A DNA stretch of 64,000 nt, taken from Gaiellasilicea sp963761905 (GTDB lineage Bacteria > Actinomycetota > Thermoleophilia > Gaiellales > Gaiellaceae). Made by a program: the position numbers and the translations under genes. This document shows positions 1 to 8,122 of the stretch, piece by piece. Below the pieces are notes generated by a model. It saw only the letters and a list, made by a program, of their open reading frames with translations, had not been told where the DNA came from and did no database searches. The stretch spans positions 434,001 through 498,000 of the forward strand of contig CAVXIQ010000005.1 in the NCBI GenBank assembly GCA_963761905.1, given 5' to 3'. Position 1 is the first letter of the stretch. Every line of letters starts with the position of its first letter.

Positions 1-2
1 TC

Positions 3-596
3 GCGGGTCAGAGGGTGTCCAGCAGCGAGGCCACCCAGCACGGTGGGGATCCCATCTCGTGGTGGGACTACGTCCGATCTCCCGACTTCGGAGGTGCCGT
101 GCTGGAGAACTGGCAATCCGAGTTTCTGCAGTTCTCCTTGTTCATCGCCGCAACGATCTGGCTCGTCCAGAGGGGCTCCAACGAGTCGAAGCCGCCGGAC
201 GACACGGGGCTCGAGTCGAACCGAAGACAGAAGATCGGTGAGTCCGCCGTAGCCCGGAGCCCGCGACTCGCGAGGCTCGACGACTGGCGAACGCGGATCT
301 ACGAGAACTCGCTGCTGATCGTGATGACGCTGGTCTTCCTCGGCACCTGGTTCGGCCAGTCGGTCAACAACTGGCGCACGTACAACGCAGTGCAGCTGGA
401 GCACGACGGAGTAGCGATGGCGTGGACGCGCTACATCGTGAGCGCCGACTTCTGGGAGAAGTCGCTTCAGAACTGGCAATCCGAGTTCCTCGCGATCGGC
501 ACGATGGTCGTCTTCACCATCTTCCTCCGTCAGCGAGGCTCACCAGAGTCGAAGCCCGTCGGCGCACCCCACGACGAGACGGGCTCGTCCGGTTGA
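3..596 (+). CDS. DUF6766-like membrane protein, 5' end cut by window edge
   Basis: The protein has two copies of one unit. Each unit is a membrane helix, a YN-x-x-Q-x-EH-like stretch, a short soluble part ending in NWQSEF, a second hydrophobic helix and a QRGS-x-ESK tail. The second copy (about residues 95-185) is complete, whereas the first lacks its initial helix. The reading frame stays open to the left edge, so the GTG at 15 is probably internal and the true start lies outside the window. The repeated QRGS-ESK pattern is what I recall of the DUF6766 family. Function is unknown; the protein should sit in the cytoplasmic membrane. It converges on typA with a gap of only 15 bases. Confidence 0.6.
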   Translation, partial: AGQRVSSSEATQHGGDPISWWDYVRSPDFGGAVLENWQSEFLQFSLFIAATIWLVQRGSNESKPPDDTGLESNRRQKIGESAVARSPRLARLDDWRTRIYENSLLIVMTLVFLGTWFGQSVNNWRTYNAVQLEHDGVAMAWTRYIVSADFWEKSLQNWQSEFLAIGTMVVFTIFLRQRGSPESKPVGAPHDETGSSG

Positions 597-611
597 GAGA
601 GCCGACCGCAG

Positions 612-2475
612 CTACCGAGTAGCGCCTTCGAGCTCCCGCTTGCGGCGCGAGACCGCCGACTGCCGCTTGGAGGACGAGAACTCGACCTTGCGCAGGCGGA
701 TCGACTTCGGCGTCACCTCGACGCACTCGTCGTTCCGGATGAACTCGAGCGCCTGCTCGAGCGAGATCGGCCGCGGCGGGATCAGGCGCACGAGCTCGTC
801 GGAGCTCGACGCGCGCATGTTCGTCAGCTTCTTCTCCTTGCAGGCGTTCACGTCCATGTCCTCGCTGCGGGCGTTCTCGCCGACCACCATCCCCTCGTAG
901 ACCTCGACGCCCGGCGCGACGAAGAGGACGCCGCGCTCCTGGAGGTTCGAGAGCGCGAAGGCGGTCGTCGGCCCGCGCCGGTCGGCGACGAGGCTGCCGG
1001 ACGGACGCGTGCGGAGCTCGCCGTGCCAGGGCTCGTAGCGCTCGAAGACGTGGTGCATGATCCCGGCGCCGCGCGTCTCGGTGAGGAACTCGGTGCGGAA
1101 GCCGATCAGCCCGCGCGCGGGCACGAGGTACTCCATCCGCGCCCAGCCCGTGCCGTGGTTGACCATCTGCTGCATCCGGCCCTTGCGGAGCGCCAGCATC
1201 TGGGTGACGACGCCGATGTAGTCCTCCGGGACGTCGATCGCGACGCGCTCGACCGGCTCGTGCCGTTTGCCGTCGACCTCCTTCGTCAGCACCTCGGGCT
1301 TGCCGACGGTCAGCTCGAAGCCCTCGCGGCGCATGATCTCGACGAGCACCGCCAGCTGCAGCTCGCCGCGGCCCTGCACCTCCCAGACCTCGGGCCGCTC
1401 GGTCTGCGAGGATCCGCAGGGAGACGTTGCCGACGAGCTCCTGCTCGAGCCGGCTCTTGATCATGCTCGCGGTCACCTTGTCGCCCTCGGTGCCGGCGAG
1501 CGGCGAGGTGTTGATCCCGAGCGTGATCGAGAGCGAGGGCTCGTCGACGGCGGTGACCGGCAGCGGACGCGGATCGTCGGGGTCGGCGATCGTCTCGCCG
1601 ATCGTCACGTCGGGCAGGCCCGCCAACGCGACGATCTCGCCGGGGCCGGCCTCGTCGGCGGGAACGCGGTCGAGCGCGTCCGTGACGTAGAGCTCGGTTG
1701 CGCGCGCCGTCTCGATCGTCCCGTCGGCGCGGCACCAGGCGATCTGCTGGCCCTTCCGCAGCGTGCCGTGATGGATCCGGCAGAGCGCGAGCCGGCCGAC
1801 GTAGGGCGAGGCGTCGAGGTTCGTGACGAGCGCCTGCAACGGATGCTCCGGATCGTGTGAGGGGGCGGGCACCGTGGCGAGCAGCGTGTCGAAGAGCGGC
1901 GCGAGGTCGTCTGCGAGCTCGTCTTCCGCGAGGCCCGCACGGCCCTCGCGGGCGATGCAGTAGACGATCGGGAACTCGATCTGGGTCTCGTCGGCGTCGA
2001 GGTCGAGGAAGAGCTCGTAGACCTCGTTCACGACCTCCTCGGTGCGCGCGTCCGGGCGGTCGACCTTGTTGACGACGAGCACGACCGGCAGCCGCGCCTC
2101 GAGCGCCTTGCGGAGGACGAACCGCGTCTGCGGCAGCGGCCCCTCGCTCGCGTCGACGAGGAGGAGCACACCGTCGACCATCGTCAGACCGCGCTCGACC
2201 TCGCCGCCGAAGTCCGCGTGTCCGGGCGTGTCGATGATGTTGATCTTCGTGTCGCCGCGCTGGACGGCGGTGTTCTTGGCGAGGATCGTGATCCCCTTCT
2301 CGCGCTCGAGATCCATCGAGTCCATGACCCGCTCGTTGACGTCCTGGTTCGCGCGAAACGAGCCGGACTGCCAGAGCATCGCGTCGACGAGCGTCGTCTT
2401 GCCGTGGTCGACGTGGGCGACGATCGCCACGTTGCGCAGGTCGTCACGGCGGGCTGGAAAGTCTCGGCGCGGCAC
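612..2475 (-). CDS. typA: Ribosome-associated GTPase TypA/BipA, with one apparent frameshift
   Basis: Translational GTPase of the BipA/TypA family, which acts on the ribosome under stress and in assembly. The N-terminal part shows the G1 loop HVDHGKTT near residue 20, the G3 motif DTPGHADF, the G4 motif NKVD and then a beta-barrel domain 2. The C-terminal part continues as QGRGELQLAVLVE through the EF-G-like and TypA-specific domains in another frame. One extra base around 1405-1412 separates the halves; removing it restores SLR..TERPEVWEVQGRG. Total length, about 620 residues, is normal for the family. The GTG at 2475 is chosen because it precedes the conserved RRDDLRNVAIVAHVDHG stretch directly. 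The shift is more likely a sequence error than a real lesion. It lies downstream of two genes on the same strand. Confidence 0.85.
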
Positions 2476-2488
2476 CGGACGAGGGTAG

Positions 2489-2788
2489 CTATGCGACTGG
2501 CGACCCGTCCTCGACCTCGCGGTCGGGACGGAGCAGGACGAGTCCCGAGTCGTGCGGATGGACGGCGAGCACCACCGCATCGTCGCCGTCGAGCGCGCAG
2601 ACGACCTGGCTCCCGACGAGGGCTTCGGCCTCGGCGAGCGGGATCGGGACCGGAGCCTCGCGGGCGCCGCGGCCGCCAAGGTCGAGCGTCAGAAGCGCCG
2701 ACGGCCCGCGCGCGCCGGGGTGTGCGGCGACCGCGCTCACGCGGGCGACGACGAGATCGAGCTCCTGTAGCGCCTGAGCCGGTTCCAT
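2489..2788 (-). CDS. Small tRNA-binding (EMAP/CsaA-like) domain protein
   Basis: A 99-residue single-domain protein. It resembles the EMAP/CsaA OB-fold tRNA-binding domain: an early RV-x-x-V-x-x-HP-x-A turn, a central LVG-x-QVV-x-A strand, and a late VLLxPDREVEDGSPV end like the family's nGs-V terminus. Such domains bind tRNA non-specifically or act as a secretion chaperone (CsaA). The ATG at 2788 starts directly before the domain. It ends 13 bases before typA, so the two are probably co-transcribed and a translation role fits. The family match is from remembered motif shape and is moderately certain. Confidence 0.55.
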   Translation of the reverse strand: MEPAQALQELDLVVARVSAVAAHPGARGPSALLTLDLGGRGAREAPVPIPLAEAEALVGSQVVCALDGDDAVVLAVHPHDSGLVLLRPDREVEDGSPVA

Positions 2789-2817
2789 CGCCCGATCGTG
2801 CCCTCCGCCGCGCGACG

Positions 2818-3333
2818 CTAACCGGTCGCGAGCACGACGAGCGAGACGAGCCCTCCCAGCGCGAGCAGCAGGCAGCCCGCCGTCGCGAGGAGGGCAAGCG
2901 TGAGGAACTGCGGCGTGAAGATGTGAAACGACGAGGCAATTCCGAGCAGGCCGCGTGCCGCGTTCACCGGCCGTCGGAGCCGCCAGAGAAGCGACGGCGC
3001 ACGGCCGACGCCGCCGGTTCGGGCATCGCCCGCGATCCGGCTCACCTCCGCGAGTTGCTCGATGCTCTGCTGCGGCATCCCGCGCACCCGCTCCGGCAGC
3101 CCCGTCACCTCGCGCAGGCCCGCCGCGAAGACGAGCAGGATTCCCGGCGGGACGAGGAGGACGAGCGCGAGGACGGCGTCTGTTTCCGCGAAGCCGTCTC
3201 GCGCGAGGCTGGCGGCGATCGCGACCACGCCGAGGCCGGCGACGATCGCCAGCCTCCTGATCAGCCGAATCGCCGCGGCGAGGAGGTTCGAAAGGGACTG
3301 CAGATCGACGGCGGTCAGGGTCACTCTCGCCAT
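2818..3333 (-). CDS. Hypothetical membrane protein with a possible hairpin of helices
   Basis: A 171-residue protein of no recognised family. It has two hydrophobic segments near residues 28-45 and 52-72, a charged central stretch of about 50 residues, and a third long hydrophobic segment at about 142-168. It therefore looks like a small cytoplasmic-membrane protein. The start at 3333 is an ATG. It sits 29 bases upstream of the tRNA-binding protein gene and could be the first gene of a three-gene unit ending with typA. It diverges from the coiled-coil gene at 3350. Confidence 0.5.
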   Translation of the reverse strand: MARVTLTAVDLQSLSNLLAAAIRLIRRLAIVAGLGVVAIAASLARDGFAETDAVLALVLLVPPGILLVFAAGLREVTGLPERVRGMPQQSIEQLAEVSRIAGDARTGGVGRAPSLLWRLRRPVNAARGLLGIASSFHIFTPQFLTLALLATAGCLLLALGGLVSLVVLATG

Positions 3334-3349
3334 CGCGGCTCACGTTAAC

Positions 3350-4030
3350 GTGCCTTTCGTGGATCCGTCTCTCGCCTTCGCCGCGGAGCTCGAGGAGCGC
3401 GACGCGGCGCTGAGCGACCGGATCGAGCTCCTCGGCGAGCTCGGCCGTCAGGCGGACGAGGTGCGCGGTCGAGCTCGAGCCGTCGCCGAGGCCCTCGAGC
3501 GCCTGCCGCGAGATCGGGAGCAGGCCCTGGCGAGCCTCGCCGAGGCCGAACGCGAGCTCGAGATCGCCCAGGCGGCGCACGCGCGAACGCTGGCGGACGT
3601 CCAGCGTGCTCGCGGAGAGGATGGTCAGGCGGCGGCGCGCCGGCACGAGGCGCACGCGGCGACGGACGTGCGGACGACCGAGGATCGCCGCGGCCGGCTG
3701 GTCTCGCGCCGCGACGAGCTGGCTCGCTCCGAGCAAGCCGCAGCGGAAGAGATCGGCGCGCTCGCCGCACGTGTCGGGGAGCTCGCAGCCGAGCTGAAAG
3801 CCGCTCCGCGGGTGGCGGCCCCGGATCCGCCCGAGCCAGGACTCGACGGACTAGCCGACTGGGGCGCTCGGGCTCACGCCGCTGTCTTCGTCGCGCGCAG
3901 CGGGCTCGAGACGGAGCGCGAGCGCGTGGCCCGCGAGGCGAGCGAGCTCGCGGCCTCCGTGCTCGGCGAGCCGCTCGCCGCGACGAGCGTTGCGGGGATC
4001 CGAGAGCGGCTCGAGGAGCGGCTCTCGTGA
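3350..4030 (+). CDS. Hypothetical coiled-coil protein
   Basis: A 226-residue soluble protein made almost entirely of charged heptad-like helix rich in Glu, Arg and Ala, with no signal peptide and no membrane segment. Around residues 160-180 there is a proline-rich break (APDPPEPG) before a last helical part ending in IRERLEERLS. This is the composition of a long coiled coil, perhaps a scaffold or cell-division accessory. No family is recognised. The start could be the GTG at 3350 or the one at 3359; neither has a strong ribosome binding site. The gap to the divergent membrane-protein gene is only 16 bases, so it may be leaderless. Confidence 0.5.
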   Translation: MPFVDPSLAFAAELEERDAALSDRIELLGELGRQADEVRGRARAVAEALERLPRDREQALASLAEAERELEIAQAAHARTLADVQRARGEDGQAAARRHEAHAATDVRTTEDRRGRLVSRRDELARSEQAAAEEIGALAARVGELAAELKAAPRVAAPDPPEPGLDGLADWGARAHAAVFVARSGLETERERVAREASELAASVLGEPLAATSVAGIRERLEERLS

Positions 4031-4055
4031 GCTGCTCGTCAACCGGGATCCCGCT

Positions 4056-4496
4056 CTACGGCAGCAGCTCGCGCAGCCGCTCGGCGCGGTAGTCGAAGAT
4101 CTCGTCGACGAGCCGGCGGACGAGCCGGGTCGGTGCGAGCGGCCCGCCTGGCACGCGGTAGTGGACGTTGTCGTAGATCTCGGTCCCGATCGGCGCGGGC
4201 GAGAAGCGATGGGTGTGAAGCCAGAGCAGGTACGGCCCGCGGAGCTGCCGGTCGCTGAAACCGCCCGGCGGGTGCCAGGACTCGATCTCGGTCAGCCAGC
4301 GCACCGGGATCCCGTACAGCCTGAGCCGGTAGCGGAGAAGCGAGCCGCGCTCGAGCCGCGCCGGCGCCTCGAGGATCCGGAAGTGGAGCCACGGCGGCGT
4401 GATCGCCTCGAGGTTCCGAGGCTCAGCGAAGAACGCGAACGTCTCGGCGAGGTCGCGCCGGACGATCTGGGTGCGCTCGAGCTCGATGCCGCGAAC
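4056..4496 (-). CDS. SRPBCC (START-like) ligand-binding protein
   Basis: About 146 residues of the SRPBCC helix-grip fold. The stretch ELERTQIVRRDLAETFAFFA, then NLEAITPPWL, then a GT-x-I-x-D-x-VHY region and a C-terminal helix ending YRAERLRELLP, is the usual order in these polyketide-cyclase or START-like proteins. They bind hydrophobic ligands, but the ligand here is unknown. No ATG, GTG or TTG is present in frame at the expected N-terminus; the given start is a GTT placed just upstream of GIELERTQ and is uncertain. The gene follows the ferritin-like gene immediately, with its stop at 4499, so translation is probably coupled. Confidence 0.65.
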   Translation of the reverse strand, partial: VRGIELERTQIVRRDLAETFAFFAEPRNLEAITPPWLHFRILEAPARLERGSLLRYRLRLYGIPVRWLTEIESWHPPGGFSDRQLRGPYLLWLHTHRFSPAPIGTEIYDNVHYRVPGGPLAPTRLVRRLVDEIFDYRAERLRELLP

Positions 4497-4498
4497 AG

Positions 4499-5380
4499 CT
4501 AGGCGGCGAAGGGGAGCCGCACGTCCGAGACGTCGAGGCCGAGGCTCGACGCCATCCGGATTCCGTCCTGCACGTCCTCCTGCAGGCGTCGGATGTCGGT
4601 GTCGCGCATCACGGTCCCGATCCAGGCGCGCTCCTTGGGCCGCCAGAGCGCGTGGTCGACGAAGATCGGCAGCAGCCGGTTCGCGGCCGTCACAAGCCGC
4701 TCCTTCGTCTTCTTCGACGCCCCCTCGAGCAGGATCCGCTCGTACGCGACGCCCGAGCTGTGGTGGATCCCGTCGTCGATCGTGAGGCGGTTGCAGAGAT
4801 CCTCGAGCACCGTGCCCCGGGACGAGCGGGCGATCAGCCGGAAGCGGGGGATGATCAACCGCTCGAAGAAGACCTGCATCTGAAAGACCTTTTCCTCGAG
4901 CGTCTCCGCCTCGAGCGTCATCTTCGCGAGCTCGTCGAGGTGCGGGTCGCGCTCCGCGACGCCGCCGGCCTCGGCGGCGAGCTTCAGCCACGCCTCGGTG
5001 TGGCGCGCTTCGTCCTGGACCATCGTCGAGTAGTAGAGCTTCGCCTCGCGATGCGGCGCCAGGTTGAGCAGCTGCGCCGCCATCTCGACCGCGAACTGGT
5101 CGGCCTGGAGCTGCTGCGTGATCACCGAGCGCCAGACGGCGCGTCGGCGCTCCTTGCGCTCCGGCGAGGCGCCTACGCGTGTTTCCGGGATCGGCGGCAC
5201 GTCGCCCCAGGGCAGGTCGCGTACCTGCCACTCCTGCTTCTTGGCCAGGTCGTAGAAGCGGAGGACGCCCTGGCCCTTGTTGTCCTCCGCAGCGTCGGCG
5301 GCCGCCTGCCGCTCCGCCTCGATCAGCGGCGCGTACGTCGGATTCGCGTTGATCGGCTCCTCGGCCGGTTCGACCGTCAT
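4499..5380 (-). CDS. Ferritin-like / R2-like diiron protein
   Basis: A 293-residue all-helical protein. A central helix pair carries a Glu in QFAVEMAAQ followed about 37 residues later by DEARHTEAW, an E-x-x-H pattern of carboxylate-bridged diiron proteins. A later helix carries FFERLIIPRFR and then IDDGIHHSSG, supplying a second set of acidic and His ligands. This arrangement suits the R2-like or ferritin-like oxidase superfamily. The reaction is unknown. The ATG at 5380 (TVEPAEEPIN) is chosen over one 51 bases upstream, which would overlap the HMG-CoA reductase stop. The gene lies 20 bases after the HMG-CoA reductase gene, so an oxidative step on an isoprenoid is conceivable, but this is inference. 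Confidence 0.6.
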   Translation of the reverse strand: MTVEPAEEPINANPTYAPLIEAERQAAADAAEDNKGQGVLRFYDLAKKQEWQVRDLPWGDVPPIPETRVGASPERKERRRAVWRSVITQQLQADQFAVEMAAQLLNLAPHREAKLYYSTMVQDEARHTEAWLKLAAEAGGVAERDPHLDELAKMTLEAETLEEKVFQMQVFFERLIIPRFRLIARSSRGTVLEDLCNRLTIDDGIHHSSGVAYERILLEGASKKTKERLVTAANRLLPIFVDHALWRPKERAWIGTVMRDTDIRRLQEDVQDGIRMASSLGLDVSDVRLPFAA

Positions 5381-5399
5381 CGCGGGGAGGATATCGCCG

Positions 5400-6611
5400 T
5401 TACCGCATGCCGCCGCGCTCGTGGTGCGCACGGAAGAAGTTCTCCGAGCCTGCCGTCGCCATTGCGGCGGAAGCAGAGATCTCGAGCGCGAGCGCCGCGG
5501 CGGCCACGATCTGGGCGAAGCGGTAGACCGTGCCGGTCCCGGCGCAGCCGAGCAGCGCCAACCACGAGCGGGCGTAGGGAAGGGTCGTGCCGCCGCCGAC
5601 CGTGCCGACCTCGAGCCCGGGGAAGCGGATCGCGGCGTGGAGGCCGCCGTCCGCCGTGCGATGCGCGGTGCCGTGCGCCATCGAGCTCGTCCCGACCATC
5701 CCCAGGTCCTGGCCCGTGCAGGCGAAGATCGCCGCGATCGCGGTGGCCGGGGTGAACGCGACCGACTGCATCCCGGAGGCGACGGCGCCGTGCGTCCCCG
5801 CCCAGGAGAGCTCGAGCAGGTCGTCGACGGTCGTGCGGAGGACGCGGCGGACGGTCTCGGCGTCGAGCGTCGTCTCCGCCAGCACGGTCTTGCCGTGGCC
5901 CGAGGCGAAGAACTGGTGCGACGGCTTCTTGTCGCCGCCCATGTTCGCCTCGAGGATCGCGCGCTCGGGCTTCACCGGCGCGTGCTGCATCACATAGCCC
6001 ATGTTGAGCGCGTAGCTGTTGCGGGTCATCATGTTCGGCCCGCAGGCGTCGCCGGTCGTCCAGGCCCAGAGGACGTGGCACATCGGCCCGACGACGTGCG
6101 TGTTCACCTCGCGGAGCTTCGCGCGCTTCGAGAGGGATGGGTCGTCGAGCTCGGCGAGGTAGGAACGGAGGTCGTCCACGGACGCTTCGAGCCAGCTTGC
6201 GAGGGTGACGGCTTCCTCGGTGTTCTTGCAGACAAAGCAAGATGCTCTGGTCATTCTGTCGTGGAGCACATACGTTCGGAAGCCGCCGGCGCGGTTGGCG
6301 GCAGTGAGCCCGCGGGTCATCGAGGCGGCGAGGCCACCCTCCGTGTGCGCGAGCGGGATCAGCAGCTCCTCCGCGGCGCGGCCGGTCTCGCGGAGGGCGC
6401 CCGACGGCTCCTCGAGCTCGTAGGCGCCGAGCTCGACGCGCAGCGGGCCGACGACGGAGACGGGGATGACCGCGGCGCCGGTGTGGGACTCCTGCGCGCG
6501 CGTCCACGACTCCTCGTCGTGGGAGAGCGGCTCGTCGCCGACCACGTCACGGATCGCGTCCCGTCGGGCCTGGATCGAAACGGCGTCGTTCTTCCGGGGC
6601 CAGCGATCCAT
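5400..6611 (-). CDS. Hydroxymethylglutaryl-CoA reductase
   Basis: 403 residues. It reduces HMG-CoA to mevalonate with NAD(P)H, the committed step of the mevalonate route. The four catalytic residues of the family can be placed: Glu in HTEGGLAASMTRG near residue 90, Lys in MGGDKKPS near 226, Asp in TGQDLGMVG near 300, and His in RAHHERGG at the C-terminus. The family glycine strand GTVGGGTTLPYA is present. The cofactor stretch reads GDACGPNMMTRNSYALNMGY. The ATG at 6611 opens the gene. It diverges from folD across 23 bases and is followed by the ferritin-like and SRPBCC genes on the same strand. The catalytic pattern makes the family call firm; physiological direction is assumed. Confidence 0.88.
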   Translation of the reverse strand: MDRWPRKNDAVSIQARRDAIRDVVGDEPLSHDEESWTRAQESHTGAAVIPVSVVGPLRVELGAYELEEPSGALRETGRAAEELLIPLAHTEGGLAASMTRGLTAANRAGGFRTYVLHDRMTRASCFVCKNTEEAVTLASWLEASVDDLRSYLAELDDPSLSKRAKLREVNTHVVGPMCHVLWAWTTGDACGPNMMTRNSYALNMGYVMQHAPVKPERAILEANMGGDKKPSHQFFASGHGKTVLAETTLDAETVRRVLRTTVDDLLELSWAGTHGAVASGMQSVAFTPATAIAAIFACTGQDLGMVGTSSMAHGTAHRTADGGLHAAIRFPGLEVGTVGGGTTLPYARSWLALLGCAGTGTVYRFAQIVAAAALALEISASAAMATAGSENFFRAHHERGGMR

Positions 6612-6634
6612 CGCGAGAGCTTATTCTGGCGCTC

Positions 6635-7489
6635 GTGGCCGCGACGCTCATGGACGGGAAGGCGCTCGCGGAGCGGATCCGCGAGGAGGTCGCGGCCGAC
6701 GTCGCCGGCCTTGGCCCGATCGGCCTCGCCACGGTGCTCGTCGGCGACGACCCGGCCTCCGACGTCTACATCCGCCTCAAGCACAAGGCCTCGACTGGGG
6801 CCGGGATCGACTCGCGTGACATCCGGCTTCCGGCCACGACCACCGAGGCCGAGCTGCTCGAGCAGGTGGCCCGGCTGAACGCGGACGAGTCCGTCCACGG
6901 GATCCTCGTTCAGCTGCCCCTTCCGGCCGGCCTCGACGAGGCCAAGATCATCGCGACGATCGACCCGAGAAAGGACGTCGACGGGCTTCACCCGTTCAAC
7001 GCGGGCCAGCTCCTCCTCGGCCGCCCGACCTTCGTCGGCGCGACCCCACTCGGCGTGCTCGCGCTGCTCGACGAGTACGACGTCCAGCTGGCGGGTGCGC
7101 GGGCGGTCGTGATCGGGAGAAGCGACATCGTGGGGAAGCCGGCGGCGCTGCTGCTCCTCCAGCGGCACGCGACGGTCACGATCTGTCACTCCCGAACGCG
7201 CGATCTCGGCGCCGAGGTCGCGCGTGCCGACGTGGTCGTCGCCGCCGTCGGGGTGCCGGGCCTCGTGCGATCCGATTGGGTGAAGGAGGGCGCGACCGTG
7301 ATCGATGTCGGGATCACGCGCACCGAGGATGCCCTCGTCGGCGACGTGGCGCCCGACGCAGCGGCCCGCGCGGGGTTGCTCACGCCCGTTCCGGGCGGGG
7401 TCGGCCCGATGACGATCGCGATGCTGCTGACGAACGCCGTCACGGCTGCCAAGTACCGCTCAAGGGTGCTTGCGTTTCCTAGTTTGTGA
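6635..7489 (+). CDS. folD: Bifunctional methylenetetrahydrofolate dehydrogenase/cyclohydrolase FolD
   Basis: 284 residues. It interconverts 5,10-methylene-THF, 5,10-methenyl-THF and 10-formyl-THF in the cytosol with NADP. The family motifs appear in order: SDVYIRLKHKA with the catalytic Lys, VHGILVQLPLP, DPRKDVDGLHPFN, the cofactor loop VIGRSDIVGKP, CHSRT, and the C-terminal PGGVGPMTIAMLL. The start is the GTG at 6635, and length is typical. A ten-residue tail after KYRS is slightly longer than usual. The promoter must lie in the 23-base gap shared with HMG-CoA reductase or within that gene. Confidence 0.95.
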   Translation: MAATLMDGKALAERIREEVAADVAGLGPIGLATVLVGDDPASDVYIRLKHKASTGAGIDSRDIRLPATTTEAELLEQVARLNADESVHGILVQLPLPAGLDEAKIIATIDPRKDVDGLHPFNAGQLLLGRPTFVGATPLGVLALLDEYDVQLAGARAVVIGRSDIVGKPAALLLLQRHATVTICHSRTRDLGAEVARADVVVAAVGVPGLVRSDWVKEGATVIDVGITRTEDALVGDVAPDAAARAGLLTPVPGGVGPMTIAMLLTNAVTAAKYRSRVLAFPSL

Positions 7490-7566
7490 GGCTATGTTTC
7501 GCGCGCTTATAGGTCAGCGGCATCGGTGCTTGCACCACCGTCGCTTCACGCAAGGAGGAACATCAG

Positions 7567-7770
7567 TTGGCGCAGGGCACCGTTAAGTGGTTCTCGAACG
7601 AGAAGGGCTACGGATTCATCGAGCGGGAGGGTGGCGAGGACGTCTTCGTGCACTTTTCGGCAATCACGATGGACGGCTACAAGTCGTTGACCGAAGGCCA
7701 GCGGGTCGAGTTCGAGGTCGTCCAGGGCCCCAAGGGCGCCCAGGCGGCGAACGTCTCGGCCGTCGCGTAG
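7567..7770 (+). CDS. Cold-shock protein, CspA family
   Basis: A 67-residue OB-fold RNA-binding protein. The RNP1-like motif KGYGFIE and the RNP2-like motif DVFVHFSAI are both present, after the usual GTVKWF start. Such proteins act as RNA chaperones. The start is a TTG at 7567, decided by the strong site AAGGAGG eight bases upstream and the fixed family N-terminus. A leader of about 77 bases separates it from folD. A clear terminator follows at 7793, so it is probably monocistronic. Confidence 0.95.
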   Translation: MAQGTVKWFSNEKGYGFIEREGGEDVFVHFSAITMDGYKSLTEGQRVEFEVVQGPKGAQAANVSAVA

Positions 7771-7792
7771 AGCACTTCCGGATTTCGAGTGA

Positions 7793-7822
7793 CGAGAGCC
7801 CCGGAAGGGGCTCTCGCCTTTT
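7793..7822 (+). terminator. Intrinsic terminator after the cold-shock gene
   Basis: A ten-base perfect stem (CGAGAGCCCC with its complement) with a GGAA tetraloop is followed by CCTTTT. It lies between the cold-shock gene and gatC and should isolate them. Confidence 0.85.
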
Positions 7823-7837
7823 GCGAGGATGGATCGG

Positions 7838-8122
7838 ATGGCCATTACACGTGAAGAGGTTCTGCATGTCGCGAAGCTCGCTCGGCTCGAGCTGACCGAC
7901 GACGAGGTCGAGCGGCTGACGCTCGAGCTTGGGGCCATTCTCGAGGCCGTCGGCAAGGTGGCCGAGCTCGATCTCGAAGGCGTGCCGCCAACCTCGCACC
8001 CCCTCTCGCTCGCGAACGCGTGGCGGGACGACGAGCCGCACGAGTCGCTCGGTCTCGACGAGGTGTTCGCGAACGCGCCGCAACGCGAGTCCGACCTCTT
8101 TCGCGTTCCGCCGACGACATGA
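7838..8122 (+). CDS. gatC: Asp/Glu-tRNA amidotransferase subunit C
   Basis: 94 residues. GatC is the small subunit that clamps GatA to GatB in the complex that amidates Asp-tRNA(Asn) and/or Glu-tRNA(Gln). The N-terminal stretch ITREEVLHVAKLARLEL and the later LDLEGVPPTSHPL are characteristic. The ATG at 7838 matches the family N-terminus and has GCGAGG upstream; an ATG at 7829 would add three residues. The stop overlaps the gatA start by four bases. Confidence 0.92.
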   Translation: MAITREEVLHVAKLARLELTDDEVERLTLELGAILEAVGKVAELDLEGVPPTSHPLSLANAWRDDEPHESLGLDEVFANAPQRESDLFRVPPTT

